Assembly: GCA_004554775.1 (NCBI GenBank)
Contig: SFKI01000031.1
Span: forward strand, 1-17,916
Source of the DNA: Subdoligranulum variabile
GTDB lineage: Bacteria > Bacillota > Clostridia > Oscillospirales > Ruminococcaceae
Length of the DNA: 17,916 nucleotides
Reading direction: 5' to 3'
Shown: positions 1 through 6,857 of the stretch, piece after piece
Layout: the number at the start of each line of letters is the position of its first letter
Position numbering within the stretch: position 1 is the stretch's first letter
Notes under the pieces: model-generated
Seen by the model: only the letters and a program-made list of their open reading frames with translations
What the model was told of the DNA's origin: nothing
Database searches by the model: none
Made by a program: the position numbers and the translations under genes

Positions 1-353
1 AAGAACCATGCGTACTTGGCAAACTCGCTCATGCCCATGGGGATGGCGAAGATGCCGACCAGTGTGATGGCGCAGCCGATGTAGCCGTAGAGCATCCACG
101 GGCGAGCCTTGCCCAGCTTGGAGTGCGTCTTGTCGATCATCGAGCCAAAGAAGATGTCGGTAATGCCGTCAAACAGCTTGGACACAGCAATCAGCGTGCC
201 GACGATGCCGGGATTCAGGCCGACGGTGTCGGTCAGGTAAATCATAACGAACGAGGAGAGGAACGCATAGACCACGTTGCCCGCAACATCGCCGGAGCCG
301 TAACCGACCTTGTTATACCATTTTAAATAACGTCTTTCTGTGTTTTCAGACAT
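1..353 (-). CDS. GPH-family sugar:cation symporter (MelB/LacS type), N-terminal part
   Basis: This is the first 117 codons of a membrane transporter; the rest lies beyond the left edge. It begins MSENTERRYLKWYNKVGYGS, followed by a hydrophobic segment (VVYAFLSSFVMIYLTD) and the cytoplasmic-loop motif SMIDKTHSKLGKARPW, which matches the D-x-x-T-x-S-x-x-G-R-x-R-P-W loop of glycoside-pentoside-hexuronide:cation symporters. Two more hydrophobic stretches follow. GPH proteins import sugars with Na+ or H+ across the inner membrane. GGAG stands 8 bases before the ATG. The gene lies 29 bases behind the beta-galactosidase gene on the same strand, so it is very probably co-transcribed with it and imports the galactoside that the enzyme cleaves. 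The exact sugar cannot be read from this fragment. Confidence 0.88.
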   Translation of the reverse strand, partial: MSENTERRYLKWYNKVGYGSGDVAGNVVYAFLSSFVMIYLTDTVGLNPGIVGTLIAVSKLFDGITDIFFGSMIDKTHSKLGKARPWMLYGYIGCAITLVGIFAIPMGMSEFAKYAWF

Positions 354-382
354 GAGATTTTCTCCATTCTTTTGTGTAGAGG

Positions 383-3300
383 TTATGCTTTTTCGGGAAT
401 CAGACGGATACTGAAATCGAAGGAAACGTCGTCAAGGCGGTACTGCTCCGCCAGACGCGGCCCGCAGCTGGCAGAGCCGATGCCGTTCTGTGCATAGTCA
501 AGGCAGAGAACGGTGCTGTCACAGGGATGCAGCTCATAGTTGTGCGCCTTTTCAGTCAACTCTTCCTGCGTGTAGTGCGAGGCGTTGAAGCAGAACGGCT
601 TTGCACCGACAGCGGTAAACTTGATGCCAGCGCCATCCAGCTGGACATAATCGCAATCATAGTGACTGCCGTTCTCCTGCGGGCGAATGTAGTCCTCGTG
701 CTGCTGCCAGATGGTGGAACTGAAGTAGCCGTGGCTGGCAGCATGGTGCTTGTCGCAGTAGCTTTCCATCGGACCCATGCCGAAGTAACTGACGCGGGCC
801 ATTTCTTTTGGCAGGAACAGGCGCAGGCCAAAGCGCGGCAGTTCTGGGAATACCGTGTTGCGCTCAGCGTGCAGTGCCAGCGTTACTGCACCGCTGTTGG
901 AAACCGTCCAGCAGACATCCAAATCAAGGAATTTCTGCAAGCTGATCGGTGCAATACCGACTTTGGCGCGCAGAGTCACACCGCTGTCCGTCACCTGATA
1001 CTCGGTGCGGTAGGCGTTGGTCATACAGTGGTCATAGCGGGCAGCCAGCCAATCCAGCTTCAGCTTGCGGTCATTGTCCGTAGGAGCACGCCAGAGGTTG
1101 AACTCCATTTCCTTGTCCAACAGGACTGCATCCTCGTACTGCATCGCGGCGAACAGACCCGTCAGCTTATTAAAGTTGTAGGTGAAGTTCTTGCCGCGCA
1201 GCGTCAAATGGCGGTCCGTCTCCTGAACAGTGATCGTGCTGTTGGAAGGGGCATCACTCCACATAGCCAAGGTTTTCTGGTTGCGGCTGTCTTCGTTTTC
1301 CAGCAGGATTTCATCAAAACCCAGAAGATGACCTTCCGAACGCAAGGACAGGCCTTTATCGCAATGGTAGAAGATTTTCAGGAAACACTTGCCTTTATCG
1401 GGAATATGGACGGCCAACGGCAAGGCGTTTTCGCTGTGCGGCGGCAGGGTGAAACCGTCAGGGTAGGGGATGAAGCCGTTGTCGATGACCTCGCCGTCGC
1501 AACTTACCTGATAGGTTAGTGCGGCATACTCGGTCAAATCAACAAAGTCCATGTAGTTGTGCAACGTGAGCATGCCGGATTCCCGGTCGTACTTCACAAC
1601 ACGCGCCGGGCGATAGACGTTCTTGAACTCCAACAGCCCGGTGTGCGGGCGGCGGTCGGGGTAGACCAGACCGTCCATGCAGAAATTGCCGTCATGCGGC
1701 CACTCATTGTGGTCGCCGCCGTAATAATAGATGTCGCGGCCGTCGGGCATCTTTCCTTTATAAATACCGTGGTCGCACCATTCCCACAGAAAACCGCCGA
1801 CTAAGCCGTCATGGCTCTGAATGAACTGGAAATAATCCTCCAAATCGCCGGGGCCGTTGCCCATGCAGTGGCTGTACTCGCACATGATATAGGGTTTGTC
1901 CGGCTCGTTGTCCAGATATTCCTGAATGCTTTCGAGAGAAGGGTACATATTGCTGAACATATCAATGTTCGAGAAATCGTATTTACGGTTCTTGCTGCGG
2001 TACTGGGCGCTCTCGTAGTGGGTCAGGCGGCGGGGGTCAAAACTCTTTGTCCATGCCAGCGCTTCCTCAAACGTGCAGCCGTAGGCGCTCTCGTTGCCCA
2101 TCGACCAGATGATGACGCAGGGACGGTTCTTGTCACGCTCCACGCAGCGGCGGGTGCGGTCTACGGTGGCCTCGGTGAACTCCGGGTTGTCTGCGATGGG
2201 CTTGTTCCAGTTTTCAACGTGGTTGGGCCAGCTTTCGTTGCCCTCGCAATAGTATTCGGACGCACCGTGGCTCTCGTTGTCGGCTTCATCAATGACAAAG
2301 AAGCCGTACTGGTCGCAGAGCTGATAGAAGTAAGGCACATCCGGGTAATGGCTGGTGCGGATGGCATTAAAGTTGTGCTTTTTAATCATGAGCAGGTCTT
2401 TTTTCGTCTGCTCAAAGCCAACGGCATAGCCGGTGACCGGGTCGGATTCGTGGCGGTTCACGCCGTGGAACTTGATGGACTGGCCATTGACATAAATCTG
2501 ATTGTTGGCAACGTGAACCTCGCGGATGCCCACACGATCCGTAATGGTCTCGCAGGGTGTGTCCAACACAAGGGTATATAAGTAGGGCTGCTCTGCGTTC
2601 CAGAGTGTCGGGTCAACAATGGTGATTTCTGCATGATAGGGGAATGCCGCATCATCCGGTGCTTCCACGGGCGTTACGCTGCCGACTATTGTGCCGGCTG
2701 CATCGTAGAGGGTGATGCGGGTGGCAACGGCGGAATCGTAGTAACGCAGGCGGACAGCAACCCCTGCGGTGCTGCCGTGGATGTCGGTAGTGATGAAATA
2801 GTCCTCGATGCGCTGTTCCGGGCGGTGCAGCAGGTAGACATCACGGAAAATGCCGTTCATGCGGAACATATCCTGATCTTCCATGTAACTGCCATCGCAC
2901 CATTTCAGCACGAGGACCGCCAGATGGTTGGTGCCGTCCTGCAAAAACTTCGTTACATCGAACTCGCTTGTGGAATGGGCGACCTGACTGTACCCGACAA
3001 ACTGACCGTTGAGCCAGACATAGAAGCAGGAGGCAACGCCCTCAAAATTCAGAAATGCGCGCGGGGCAGCGGCATCCTTTTGGTAGGTGAAGTCGTAGAG
3101 GTAAGCGCCCCAGGGATTCTCTTTGGGAACATACGGCGGATCAGCGGGAAATGGATAACGGATGTTGGTGTACTGGTGGTGGTCGTAACCGTGGTTCTGC
3201 CATACGCTGGGCACCGGGATGCTGTCAAAAGCGGAGGCATCATAGCCAATCTCATAGAAAGCATCCTGCAAGTCATAAATACTGGCGTAGTACCGAAATT

Positions 3301-3454
3301 TCCAGCTTCCGTTCAAAAGCTGGAAGCGGTCCGAAGTTTCGCGGTGCTCGACTAAAGCATCGCTGCGCCGGGATGCCGGAATGTAATAGGCACGATTCGG
3401 CATGGTACCCACATGCAGTGTGTGCGGGTCCTCGTAATAGTGCGGAATAATCAT
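383..3454 (-). CDS. lacZ: Beta-galactosidase, glycoside hydrolase family 2 (LacZ type)
   Basis: Hydrolyses terminal beta-D-galactosides such as lactose, probably in the cytoplasm since no signal peptide is visible. The 1023-residue length equals that of the classical LacZ five-domain enzyme. A sugar-binding domain covers about residues 45-210, an immunoglobulin-like domain follows, and the TIM barrel runs from about 320 to 610. It contains HGVNRHESDP (330-339), RTSHYP (366-371), the metal-site-like NESHG (393-397), the acid/base glutamate E455 in WSMGNES and the nucleophile E526 in MCEYSHCMGN. The C-terminal small-chain domain includes FGLRL and YFGMGPMESY. The start is fixed by AGGAGGA six bases upstream of the ATG. 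First gene of an operon with the GPH transporter and divergent from an AraC regulator. Substrate preference beyond beta-galactosides is unknown. Confidence 0.96.
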   Translation of the reverse strand: MIIPHYYEDPHTLHVGTMPNRAYYIPASRRSDALVEHRETSDRFQLLNGSWKFRYYASIYDLQDAFYEIGYDASAFDSIPVPSVWQNHGYDHHQYTNIRYPFPADPPYVPKENPWGAYLYDFTYQKDAAAPRAFLNFEGVASCFYVWLNGQFVGYSQVAHSTSEFDVTKFLQDGTNHLAVLVLKWCDGSYMEDQDMFRMNGIFRDVYLLHRPEQRIEDYFITTDIHGSTAGVAVRLRYYDSAVATRITLYDAAGTIVGSVTPVEAPDDAAFPYHAEITIVDPTLWNAEQPYLYTLVLDTPCETITDRVGIREVHVANNQIYVNGQSIKFHGVNRHESDPVTGYAVGFEQTKKDLLMIKKHNFNAIRTSHYPDVPYFYQLCDQYGFFVIDEADNESHGASEYYCEGNESWPNHVENWNKPIADNPEFTEATVDRTRRCVERDKNRPCVIIWSMGNESAYGCTFEEALAWTKSFDPRRLTHYESAQYRSKNRKYDFSNIDMFSNMYPSLESIQEYLDNEPDKPYIMCEYSHCMGNGPGDLEDYFQFIQSHDGLVGGFLWEWCDHGIYKGKMPDGRDIYYYGGDHNEWPHDGNFCMDGLVYPDRRPHTGLLEFKNVYRPARVVKYDRESGMLTLHNYMDFVDLTEYAALTYQVSCDGEVIDNGFIPYPDGFTLPPHSENALPLAVHIPDKGKCFLKIFYHCDKGLSLRSEGHLLGFDEILLENEDSRNQKTLAMWSDAPSNSTITVQETDRHLTLRGKNFTYNFNKLTGLFAAMQYEDAVLLDKEMEFNLWRAPTDNDRKLKLDWLAARYDHCMTNAYRTEYQVTDSGVTLRAKVGIAPISLQKFLDLDVCWTVSNSGAVTLALHAERNTVFPELPRFGLRLFLPKEMARVSYFGMGPMESYCDKHHAASHGYFSSTIWQQHEDYIRPQENGSHYDCDYVQLDGAGIKFTAVGAKPFCFNASHYTQEELTEKAHNYELHPCDSTVLCLDYAQNGIGSASCGPRLAEQYRLDDVSFDFSIRLIPEKA

Positions 3455-3498
3455 CCATTCTCCTCCTGTGATTTATACAGTTCTGCTTGCGTTTCGTC

Positions 3499-3535
3499 TG
3501 AAATTATTATACAATTTCTATATACAATGAAACAT
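3499..3535 (-). promoter_or_regulatory. Probable promoter of the lacZ operon
   Basis: On the minus strand a perfect TATAAT lies at 3511-3506, which would start transcription about 45 bases before the lacZ ATG. The -35 region 17 bases further up (TGTTTC) matches the consensus poorly, as expected for a promoter that needs an activator. The divergent AraC-type regulator is the natural candidate. No experimental support. Confidence 0.55.
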
Positions 3536-3541
3536 AAACGG

Positions 3542-3562
3542 TATTGCACTAAATATGCACAA
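3542..3562. promoter_or_regulatory. Candidate operator between lacZ and the AraC-type gene (direct repeat)
   Basis: TTGCAC at 3544-3549 and ATGCAC at 3555-3560 form a direct repeat with an 11-base period, one helical turn. AraC-family proteins often bind two such half-sites on one face of the helix. The pair lies about 30 bases upstream of the lacZ -10 and just upstream of a TAAAAT (3590-3595) that could be the -10 of the regulator gene. Placement supports an activator site; the short length of the repeats keeps confidence low. Confidence 0.35.
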
Positions 3563-3640
3563 AATCAATGGCTTTTTGTAAAGTGAAGGTAAAATGGACG
3601 AAGCACCTCGCAATATTCACAAAAACAGGAGGGAATTTTT

Positions 3641-4504
3641 GTGTACATTAACTCTGGATATCTGAACAATTCCCGTACAGATTTCAAAGACAACTCCACG
3701 CCGTTGGTGGTGGGCAGCTGTGGCACCTACCGGCTGAAAACGCGCCCCAAACTACCGACTTACTGGCAGAAAGGGCGCAGGGATTACCAGATTTTATATG
3801 TGGCAAACGGCAAGACGCATTTCTGGTTTGACGGCAAGGAAGAAATCGTCAGCGCGGGCCATATGGTGCTTTACAAGCCGGAAGAAATCCAAAAATATGT
3901 ATATTATCTGGAAGATAACCCGGAAGTTTTCTGGATTCACTTCACAGGCAGCGATGTAAAGAACATACTGGCGTATCACGGCATCTCGCTCGATGAGCAT
4001 GTGTTCTACTGCGGTGTGCTGCCGGATTACAAGGCGTTGTTCCGCAAAATCATTCAGGAGTTGCAGCTGTGCCGCTATGGGTACGAGGACTATATTGCAT
4101 CGCTGTTCAACGATATTCTGCTGTTGGTGGACCGCCAGCAGCATGAACAGAAAAAAGCCACCGGCAACGTCCAAGAGCAAATTGAGCGCGCGGCGGCTTA
4201 CTTCAATGAGAACTATAACACAAAGATCAGCATAGATGATTATGCGGAATCCCTGCACATCAGCACCAACTGGTTTATACACAATTTCAAACAGTACGCC
4301 GGCATGTCCCCGGCCCAGTATATCCTCTCCTTGCGCATGGTCAACGCCCAAAGCCTGTTGGAGCGGACGACCTACAACATCAAGGAAATTTCCGAAATCG
4401 TAGGGTATGAGAACCCGCTGTATTTCAGCAGGGTATTTAAGAAGGAGATAGGAAAGTCACCGGCGCAGTATAGGAAAGAAATGATCCCTACTGAGGCAGT
4501 ATAA
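3641..4504 (+). CDS. AraC/XylS-family transcriptional regulator of the lac operon
   Basis: A 287-residue regulator. Residues about 20-100 form a cupin-type sugar-sensing domain (ILYVANGKTHFWFDG, then AGHMVLYKPEE). Residues about 178-282 form the two-helix-turn-helix DNA-binding domain: the first motif is around ISIDDYAESLHISTNWFIHNF, and the second around IKEISEIVGYENPLYFSRVF, followed by the family signature GKSPAQYR. The start is GTG at 3641, seven bases after AGGAGGG; no better placed ATG exists. It is transcribed away from lacZ with a 186-base shared control region, the usual arrangement of a local sugar-responsive activator and its target. The inducer is likely the transported galactoside or a metabolite of it, by inference. 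Confidence 0.93.
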   Translation: MYINSGYLNNSRTDFKDNSTPLVVGSCGTYRLKTRPKLPTYWQKGRRDYQILYVANGKTHFWFDGKEEIVSAGHMVLYKPEEIQKYVYYLEDNPEVFWIHFTGSDVKNILAYHGISLDEHVFYCGVLPDYKALFRKIIQELQLCRYGYEDYIASLFNDILLLVDRQQHEQKKATGNVQEQIERAAAYFNENYNTKISIDDYAESLHISTNWFIHNFKQYAGMSPAQYILSLRMVNAQSLLERTTYNIKEISEIVGYENPLYFSRVFKKEIGKSPAQYRKEMIPTEAV

Positions 4505-4525
4505 GGCGCGACAGATTATCTGCTA

Positions 4526-4663
4526 ATGAATGAGAGTATTATGATGGATAAAATTTCGGATGTGACACGGCAAGACATCATTGACGTTATCCGCAATCAT
4601 TTTCTTGCTTTTCCTGCCCAAATGTGCTACCATTATAAACAACGTTGCCAAGTGTGGGAATAG
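4526..4663 (+). pseudogene. Short N-terminal gene remnant
   Basis: An open stretch of 45 codons in which residues 7-18 (MDKISDVTRQDI, then IDVI) look like a genuine protein start. The second half (from about 4600) coincides with the promoter and leader of the attenuator described next, so it is probably not coding. The simplest reading is the first ~20 codons of a lost gene joined to the leader by deletion. The ITxVTRxDI-type start reminds me of N-terminal domains of AbiJ-like abortive-infection proteins, but the fragment is too short to assign. Confidence 0.35.
4605..4639 (+). promoter_or_regulatory. Candidate promoter of the attenuator leader
   Basis: TTGCTT (4605-4610) is followed by an AT-rich block TACCATTATAAA (4628-4639) with a TG one base upstream, resembling an extended -10. 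Spacing is 17 bases to TACCAT or 20 to CATTAT, so the exact -10 is uncertain. It lies directly before the paired leader segments. Confidence 0.4.
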
Positions 4664-4721
4664 GCCTTGGCAGTATGGCTGCAATAGACCGAATGCTCTG
4701 CCAAGCGGCAGAGCATTTTTT
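4645..4721 (+). promoter_or_regulatory. Transcription attenuator with mutually exclusive hairpins
   Basis: Three segments can pair in competing ways. Segment 1, TTGCCAAG (4645-4652), pairs with segment 2, CTTGGCAG (4666-4673). Segment 2 is also a perfect 8-base complement of segment 3, CTGCCAAG (4698-4705). Segment 3 lies inside the 5' arm and loop of a strong terminator: AATGCTCTGCC (4692-4702), loop AAGC, GGCAGAGCATT (4707-4717), then six T. Pairing 1:2 lets the terminator form; pairing 2:3 destroys it. This is the classic anti-antiterminator/antiterminator/terminator layout. It sits 26 bases before the ATG of the truncated XRE gene. The triggering signal is unknown, and I do not recognise a named riboswitch class. 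Confidence 0.7.
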
Positions 4722-4747
4722 GTATATCGGTACGGAGGAGATATTTT

Positions 4748-4825
4748 ATGTCTGTGAGTTATAAAAAACTCTGGAAGCTGCTCATCGATAAGGACATGAA
4801 GAAAAAAGACCTGTGCGAAAAGTAA
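4748..4825 (+). pseudogene. Truncated XRE (Cro/CI)-type regulator gene
   Basis: An excellent ribosome binding site (GGAGGAG, 4734-4740, seven bases ahead) leads into 25 codons, MSVSYKKLWKLLIDKDMKKK then DLCEK, ending at TAA. This matches the first helix and start of the helix-turn-helix of small XRE regulators common on mobile elements in Firmicutes, which are normally about 65-75 residues; recognition helix and C-terminus are missing. The following 4826-4975 has no continuing open frame. The downstream stretch 4930-4977 reads VKNDKLKFCAAIDKE then stop in one frame and may be the tail of another lost gene. Likely a decayed gene rather than a functional peptide. Confidence 0.6.
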
Positions 4826-4983
4826 AGTTACTTAGTCGACTTGACGGAGTTCGCATACAGCTAAAAATAGAGGACAATCTGATAACTTGTATAATCGTTT
4901 CGCACTTTGCACAAGAACTGTAGAAAAGATATGTTAAGAATGACAAACTCAAATTCTGCGCCGCAATAGACAAAGAATAAGAA

Positions 4984-5018
4984 AAAGCCCTCTGAAATCA
5001 GCAATTTCAGAGGGCTTT
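4984..5018 (-). terminator. Terminator of the tRNA-Pro gene
   Basis: Perfect stem: arms AGCCCTCTGAAAT (4986-4998) and ATTTCAGAGGGCT (5004-5016), loop CAGCA. It has a run of A on its left side (T on the minus strand) and of T on its right, so it could stop transcription from both sides. It begins one base after the encoded CCA of the tRNA. Confidence 0.85.
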
Positions 5019-5094
5019 TGGTCCGAGTAGTGCGACTCGAACGCACGGTCTCCTGGTCCCAAACCAGGCGCGATACCAACTTCGCTATACCCGG
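5019..5094 (-). tRNA. tRNA-Pro (anticodon TGG)
   Basis: A complete 76-base cloverleaf read on the minus strand. Acceptor CCGGGTA (5094-5088) pairs with TACTCGG (5029-5023) with one G-U pair. D stem is GCGA/TCGC. The anticodon stem is CCTGG/CCAGG with loop TTTGGGA and anticodon TGG at 5061-5059. T stem is GTGCG/CGCAC with loop TTCGAGT. Discriminator A, and CCA is encoded. UGG reads all or most proline codons. It has its own promoter and terminator, so it is a single-gene unit. The adjacent gene remnants at 4526-4980 raise the possibility that a mobile element once sat beside it. Confidence 0.96.
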
Positions 5095-5136
5095 ATATTC
5101 ACTTTGGGGTTGTGCCGGGGCGAACCCGGTTTTCTT

Positions 5137-5165
5137 ATTATAAACCGGCGGCGGGGCGGCGTCAA
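5137..5165 (-). promoter_or_regulatory. Promoter of tRNA-Pro
   Basis: On the minus strand TTGACG (5165-5160), a 17-base GC-rich spacer and TATAAT (5142-5137) give a near-consensus sigma-A promoter. Transcription would begin about 35 bases before the mature tRNA 5' end. Confidence 0.75.
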
Positions 5166-5196
5166 GCATTTTGGCAGCTTTTTTACGGCGGAGTGC

Positions 5197-5225
5197 TTTC
5201 TTTTTGTGTTGGAGTGCACTATAAT
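5197..5225 (+). promoter_or_regulatory. Probable promoter of azlCD
   Basis: TATAAT at 5220-5225 lies 38 bases before the azlC start; the -35 at 17-base spacing (TTTCTT, 5197-5202) is only a partial match. It faces away from the tRNA-Pro promoter. Confidence 0.5.
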
Positions 5226-5262
5226 AAAAAGCGGTGTAAAATGCAGCAAAGGAAGCTGAAAC

Positions 5263-6018
5263 ATGAAAGAGGAAAAGAACAAGCCCTGGGCGTTCAGCCG
5301 CAGGGTATTTTGTGATGGCATGCGGGATGGCTTTCCCATTGCGCTGGGATATTTTGCGGTGTCGTTTTCGCTGGGCATTGCGGCGCGGCACGCGGGCTTT
5401 ACCCCTATGCAGGGCTTTTGGGCCAGCCTGCTGAACAATGCCTCGGCGGGGGAGTACGCCGCCTTTACGCTGATCGCGGCCAGGGCCACCTACTGGGAAG
5501 TGGCGGTCATCACGCTGATCGCCAACGCGCGGTATCTGCTGATGAGTTGTGCGCTGGCGCAGCGGTTTGCGCCGGGCACGCCGTTCTGGCACCGGCTGGT
5601 CATCGGGTATGATGTCACCGACGAGCTGTTCGGCATCACCATTGCCCGGCCCGGTTATCTGAACCCGTACTATACCTACGGCGCAATTATGCTGGCGGCA
5701 CCCGGCTGGGCTGTGGGTACGGCGCTGGGCATTCTGGCGGGCAATGCACTGCCGCTGCGGGTGGTCAGTGCGCTGAGCGTGGCGCTGTACGGCATGTTCT
5801 TGGCCATCATCATCCCGCCGGCGCGGAAAAACCACATCATTGCGGGGCTGGTGGTGCTCAGCTTTGCGCTGAGCCTGGCCTGCAACTATCTGCCGGGCGT
5901 GTCGGCAATGTCCGACGGCACCCGCACGATCTTGCTGACGGTGCTCATCTCGGCGGCAGCGGCGGTGCTGTTCCCGGTCGGGGATCAGCTGGCGGAGGAG
6001 GGCGGCAGCGATGAATAA
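5263..6018 (+). CDS. azlC: AzlC-family branched-chain amino acid exporter, large subunit
   Basis: A 251-residue membrane protein with several hydrophobic helices. The first segment (FPIALGYFAVSFSLGIAARH, about 23-42) and the central stretch NARYLLMSCALAQRF (about 86-100) are characteristic of AzlC, the large subunit of the AzlCD exporter. In Bacillus subtilis this system exports branched-chain amino acids and analogues such as 4-azaleucine. AAAGGA lies nine bases before the chosen ATG. The gene overlaps azlD by eight bases, the normal pairing of subunits that must assemble together. The last 15 residues are acidic and cytoplasmic. The actual exported amino acid cannot be read from sequence. 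Confidence 0.92.
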   Translation: MKEEKNKPWAFSRRVFCDGMRDGFPIALGYFAVSFSLGIAARHAGFTPMQGFWASLLNNASAGEYAAFTLIAARATYWEVAVITLIANARYLLMSCALAQRFAPGTPFWHRLVIGYDVTDELFGITIARPGYLNPYYTYGAIMLAAPGWAVGTALGILAGNALPLRVVSALSVALYGMFLAIIIPPARKNHIIAGLVVLSFALSLACNYLPGVSAMSDGTRTILLTVLISAAAAVLFPVGDQLAEEGGSDE

Positions 6019-6310
6019 TTATATTTACATTGCGGTGATGGCGCTGGTCAGCTACACCATCCGTATTTTGCCGCTCACCCTCATCCGCAAGCCGATCCGC
6101 AACCGATTCATCCAGTCGTTTTTGTACTACGTGCCCTACGTGACGCTGGCGGTTATGACCTTCCCGGCCATCATCCACGCCACCCAGACGCCGATCTCCG
6201 GTGCAGTGGCGTTAGCGGCAGGCATCATTGCCGCCTGGCTGGGGGCGGGGCTGTTCCCGGTTTCGGTGATTTGCTGCGCGCTGGTGTTTGTGATTGAGAT
6301 TTTTGTTTGA
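6011..6310 (+). CDS. azlD: AzlD-family branched-chain amino acid exporter, small subunit
   Basis: A 99-residue, highly hydrophobic protein of the usual AzlD length. The start MNNYIYIAVMALVSYTIRIL and the segment SFLYYVPYVTLAVMTFPAII match the family, with three to four helices. It overlaps the end of azlC by eight bases, implying coupled translation, and is followed after 20 bases by a strong terminator. It is the partner subunit of AzlC in the inner-membrane exporter. Confidence 0.92.
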   Translation: MNNYIYIAVMALVSYTIRILPLTLIRKPIRNRFIQSFLYYVPYVTLAVMTFPAIIHATQTPISGAVALAAGIIAAWLGAGLFPVSVICCALVFVIEIFV

Positions 6311-6330
6311 GTTTTCTTGTTTGCGTTTGC

Positions 6331-6363
6331 GGGAGACACCACCTTGCGGTGTCTCCCTTTTTT
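6331..6363 (+). terminator. Terminator of azlCD
   Basis: Stem GGGAGACACC (6331-6340), loop ACCTTGC, arm GGTGTCTCCC (6348-6357), then six T. An almost identical hairpin in opposite orientation ends the convergent gene at 6858. Confidence 0.9.
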
Positions 6364-6604
6364 AGTGGGATTCTCCCGCAAGGCTTTCCTTTTTTGCGAC
6401 CAAAAAAGGAAACGAAAAAAGTCCCGCTGTTCCGAGGCAGCCGCTTGGCGGCGCTCGTTGTGCGCCGCCAAGCACTTGCCCCTTGGAACCCCAAAGGGGT
6501 GGTCGAGTGCCAAAAAAGCTAAAAAGCGCAGGAGTGCTGCGCTTTTCTTAACGCTTTTTCGGCCCTCTCCGATTGACCCCTCTGGGGCCAAAATTTTTGG
6601 TTGG

Positions 6605-6631
6605 CGTAGGGGCGGATTCCATATCCGCCCG
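6605..6631. repeat. 27-base dispersed palindromic repeat, copy 1
   Basis: CGTAGG followed by a GGGCGGA/TCCGCCC palindrome around TTCCATA. Identical to 11321-11347 and one base different from 14879-14905. Confidence 0.85.
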
Positions 6632-6809
6632 GAGAATCTCGTGTTATCGCTAATCTGCCCGGAAGGGTCAAGACCCCTCCCTACGATACCAACGGTAAAG
6701 GAACCGTAGGGTTGCGCGTATCTCATTGGCTCCACTTGAGGGGAGCCATCCTCTTTCGCTTCCTTTTTGGGTGTCCAAAAAGGAAGAACTAACGGAAGAA
6801 TCCTATTAT

Positions 6810-6842
6810 AAAAAGGGGGGACACCGCAAGGTGGTGTCCCCC
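6810..6842 (-). terminator. Terminator of the 6858-7289 gene
   Basis: On the minus strand GGGGGACACC (6842-6833), a 7-base loop and GGTGTCCCCC (6825-6816) precede five T. It begins 15 bases after the stop codon. Confidence 0.85.
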
Positions 6843-6857
6843 GTAAAGCAGAAAAAT

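Larger units (their letters stand above)
6329..6843. repeat. Palindromic intergenic element with imperfect terminal inverted repeats (MITE-like)
   Basis: About 515 bases without a credible gene. Each end carries two hairpins in the same order reading inward: a terminator (6331-6363; 6842-6810 on the minus strand) and, after 20-23 bases, a TTCCTTTTT/AAAAAGGAA hairpin (6385-6412; 6786-6759). The ends therefore form imperfect inverted repeats of about 80 bases. Inside are further stems: GCTTGGCGGCGC/GCGCCGCCAAGC (6443-6473, 12 bp perfect), AAAAGCGCA/TGCGCTTTT (6522-6546), the GGGCGGA/TCCGCCC unit (6605-6631), CCCTACG/CGTAGGG (6679-6711) and GGCTCC/GGAGCC (6729-6746). No transposase or clear target-site duplication is seen. 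It could be a miniature element or stacked repeats between convergent genes. Confidence 0.5.

Noticed and set aside
527..2581. Long open frames on the plus strand opposite lacZ (527-1519, 1811-2581 and a further one at 2633-3355)
   Set aside because: They lie wholly antisense to a beta-galactosidase with every family motif, lack ribosome binding sites and resemble no protein; GC-rich coding sequence commonly leaves its complement open.
4782..4973. 63-codon minus-strand frame over the decayed region
   Set aside because: No ribosome binding site and a hydrophobic/serine-rich translation without any familiar pattern; overlaps the remnant XRE gene.
5113..5129. CCGGGGCGAACCCGG hairpin in the tRNA-Pro leader that looks like a T-arm of a second tRNA
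   Set aside because: No acceptor, D or anticodon arms can be found around it; most likely a short leader hairpin.
4861..5835. 324-codon minus-strand frame across azlC, the tRNA gene and intergenic DNA
   Set aside because: It would run through the tRNA-Pro gene and its terminator and is antisense to azlC; low-complexity basic composition.
6331..6842. CRISPR-like spacing of repeats in the 6.3-6.8 kb region
   Set aside because: The stems differ from each other in sequence and spacing, with no constant repeat and spacer lengths and no cas genes nearby.
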